Assembly: GCF_006439015.1 (NCBI RefSeq)
Contig: NZ_RCZG01000015.1
Coordinates: 1-64,000 of the forward strand
Length of the DNA: 64,000 nucleotides
Reading direction: 5' to 3'
Origin: Mycolicibacterium hodleri
GTDB lineage: Bacteria > Actinomycetota > Actinomycetes > Mycobacteriales > Mycobacteriaceae
Shown piece after piece: positions 62,892-64,000 of the stretch. A program made the position numbers and the translations under genes. The stretch's first letter is position 1; every line of letters starts with the position of its first letter. Under the pieces are notes generated by a model. It had not been told where the DNA came from and made no database searches. It was given only the letters and a program-made list of their open reading frames with translations.

Positions 62892-63551
62892 ATGGCAGGG
62901 AATCATTCTTCTCGACGGTCGCCATTGCGCCGGTTCGCAGTCGTCGAGGATTCGATGCTCCCTGCCCTCCACCCAGGCGACGGCCTCCTTGCGCTGCGCT
63001 TCATCCCCACTCGCAGCGGCCAGGTGCGGGTGTTCCCCGACCCCATCCTGCCCACGCGCTGGCTCGTCAAGCGCGTCGGCGACGTGCACGGCACGGGTCG
63101 AGCTGCGACATTCGAGGCTCGCTCCGACAACCCGCACGCCCCCGGCGTCGTCGACTCACGACGTTTCGGCTTGGTGCCCGCAGCGGGTTCCTATCGCGTG
63201 GTGTGGACCGTCTCGGGACGGAGAGAACGCTCCCACGCCTGCGTGTCAGTTGTATTACTGGCAGTCGTGTCCTCTTGCGTGCTAACCGGTGCCTACCGCA
63301 TCCTGTCGAGATCGACCCACAGCCGTGTCGGGCGGCATCAAGACGCACCGATCGGAGGCGAGGATGGATACCGGATCCCATGGAGCCATCGAAGTCGCTC
63401 CATTCCACTCAGGTGGAACCCTCAAGGGCTTCGTCGTCTCGGGTCGGTGGCCGGACTCGACGAAGGAATGGGCTCAGCTGCTGATCGTCGCGGTTCGGGT
63501 GGCTTCGCTTCCTGGGTTGCTCTCGACGACGACGATATTCGGCGTCCGTGA
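62892..63551 (+). CDS. sodX: NiSOD maturation protease (S26 family), with suspicious C-terminal extension
   Basis: S26-type protease that removes the NiSOD leader. Ser21 is in VEDSMLPALHPGD and Lys60 in RWLVKRVGD. The block ending VVDSRRFGLVPAAGSYRVV is where such proteins normally end, at about 105-120 residues. Here the frame goes on to 219 residues and overlaps the next gene by 188 bases, with low-quality sequence after residue 110. The original stop is probably lost by mutation or frameshift. ATG 62892 is chosen; earlier frame lies within sodN. Confidence 0.85.
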   Translation: MAGNHSSRRSPLRRFAVVEDSMLPALHPGDGLLALRFIPTRSGQVRVFPDPILPTRWLVKRVGDVHGTGRAATFEARSDNPHAPGVVDSRRFGLVPAAGSYRVVWTVSGRRERSHACVSVVLLAVVSSCVLTGAYRILSRSTHSRVGRHQDAPIGGEDGYRIPWSHRSRSIPLRWNPQGLRRLGSVAGLDEGMGSAADRRGSGGFASWVALDDDDIRRP

Positions 63552-63897
63552 GGAACTGCCCGACGAACCCGCGCCCGGCACGGTCGGACTCGTCATGGCG
63601 GAGGGCACCGTAGTCGGCGACTCGGCGATTCCCCCGGGCTATTTCGCGCTCAGGCAGCCGCCCGCATTGTTGATGTTGCACCCGCCGTCGGAGACAATGC
63701 CGTCGCTTCCGGAGTGCGCAGGCGCGGCGTCGGGGTGCGTACTGCTCCCTGGCCTGCCCCACCTCGGTCTCGACCATCGCGCGGCGTGGGTGGAGGCCGA
63801 GTCGGACGGCACGATCACCTCGATGGTGAGCCGCGTGGGCGTCGACCCCATCACTCATCCCGATACCGCCGTGCTCGCAATGCTGCTGGCGGCGTGA
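63364..63897 (+). CDS. Conserved hypothetical protein (Rv3847 type)
   Basis: A 177-residue soluble protein, the same length as Rv3847 as I recall. ATG 63364 has GGAGG ten bases upstream. Conserved-looking stretches are DSTKEWAQLLIVAVRVASLPGLLS in parts and VFGVREELPDEPAPGTVGLV-like segments. No known domain is seen. In MTB it follows sodA; here it follows sodX, which supports replacement at the sod position. Confidence 0.7.
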   Translation: MDTGSHGAIEVAPFHSGGTLKGFVVSGRWPDSTKEWAQLLIVAVRVASLPGLLSTTTIFGVREELPDEPAPGTVGLVMAEGTVVGDSAIPPGYFALRQPPALLMLHPPSETMPSLPECAGAASGCVLLPGLPHLGLDHRAAWVEAESDGTITSMVSRVGVDPITHPDTAVLAMLLAA

Positions 63898-63955
63898 GAA
63901 CTGCTGGCCCAGCCGTCGATCACCACCGAGAGGTCGAGCGGGACCACCACGCCGA

Positions 63956-64000
63956 ATGAACACCTCGCGTGGCTGGTGGCAGGCCCACACCGCACGGGAA
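63956..64000 (+). CDS. Possible start of another gene (cut by window edge)
   Basis: An ATG at 63956 opens a frame reading MNTSRGWWQAHTARE to the window end. It is too short to judge; the Trp pair and good spacing from the previous stop make it plausible. Confidence 0.25.
   Translation, partial: MNTSRGWWQAHTARE

Overview
This window is chromosomal DNA of a mycobacterium, most likely a rapid-growing, non-tuberculous species (Mycolicibacterium type). The GC content is high, GTG starts are common, and the gene order follows the block that runs from about Rv3789 to Rv3847 in Mycobacterium tuberculosis. All comparisons with M. tuberculosis (MTB) are from memory, not from a search.

Layout. 1-0.3 kb: 3' end of an IS30-type transposase. 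0.4-1.2 kb: an enoyl-CoA hydratase-like gene. 1.4-15.9 kb (+): a GtrA-like protein, dprE1, dprE2, aftA, embC, embA and embB, which together make decaprenyl-phospho-arabinose and polymerise arabinan. 16-18.8 kb: an RDD/hypothetical pair, a metallo-beta-lactamase-fold hydrolase and a DUF4331 protein. 18.9-27.8 kb (-): accD4, pks13 and fadD32, the mycolic acid condensation operon. 28-33.1 kb (-): a cutinase-like envelope lipase, a DUF732 lipoprotein, fbpD/mpt51, an antigen 85 gene and a second antigen 85 gene with a large tandem-repeat insertion. 33.3-40 kb (-): aftB, ubiA, a PAP2 phosphatase, glfT2 and glf, for arabinan capping, DPA precursor supply and galactan. 40.2-45.4 kb: erp, a PGRP/LGFP amidase, a HAD phosphatase and two 1-acylglycerol-phosphate acyltransferase-like proteins. 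45.5-50.4 kb: a Rieske/MBL protein, a small protein, a MOSC protein, and a TetR regulator divergent from a flavin amine oxidase-like gene. 50.4-64 kb: a DUF5718-like protein, serS, a septum-formation protein, a metallopeptidase, a Cys-rich mini-protein, a phosphoglycerate mutase-like protein, pheA, an iron-box gene, a CPBP protease, an LCP protein, glpQ1, a DUF4328 protein, a rhodanese, a nickel superoxide dismutase with its maturation protease, and an Rv3847-like gene.

Most of the window builds the mycolyl-arabinogalactan layer: galactan (Glf, GlfT2), the arabinose donor (UbiA, PAP2 phosphatase, DprE1/E2), arabinan (AftA, EmbCAB, AftB), mycolate (FadD32, Pks13, AccD4) and mycolate transfer (antigen 85).

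The main unexplained structure is a set of short GC-rich repeats. A 36-bp family with core CAGGAGCGNAGCGACC is tandemly repeated at the dprE2/aftA and ubiA/aftB junctions. It also occurs singly inside aftA, at the start of glf, near 54.5 kb and, decayed, in glfT2. A second 36-bp family is repeated at the end of an acyltransferase gene, and a 29-bp pair fills the serS/DUF5718 gap. Each 36-bp unit is 12 codons and several units carry start/stop overlaps. Other notable points are the antigen 85 paralogue with ten 30-bp repeats, an Mpt51 that has regained Ser and His at catalytic positions, and NiSOD in the place where MTB carries sodA.
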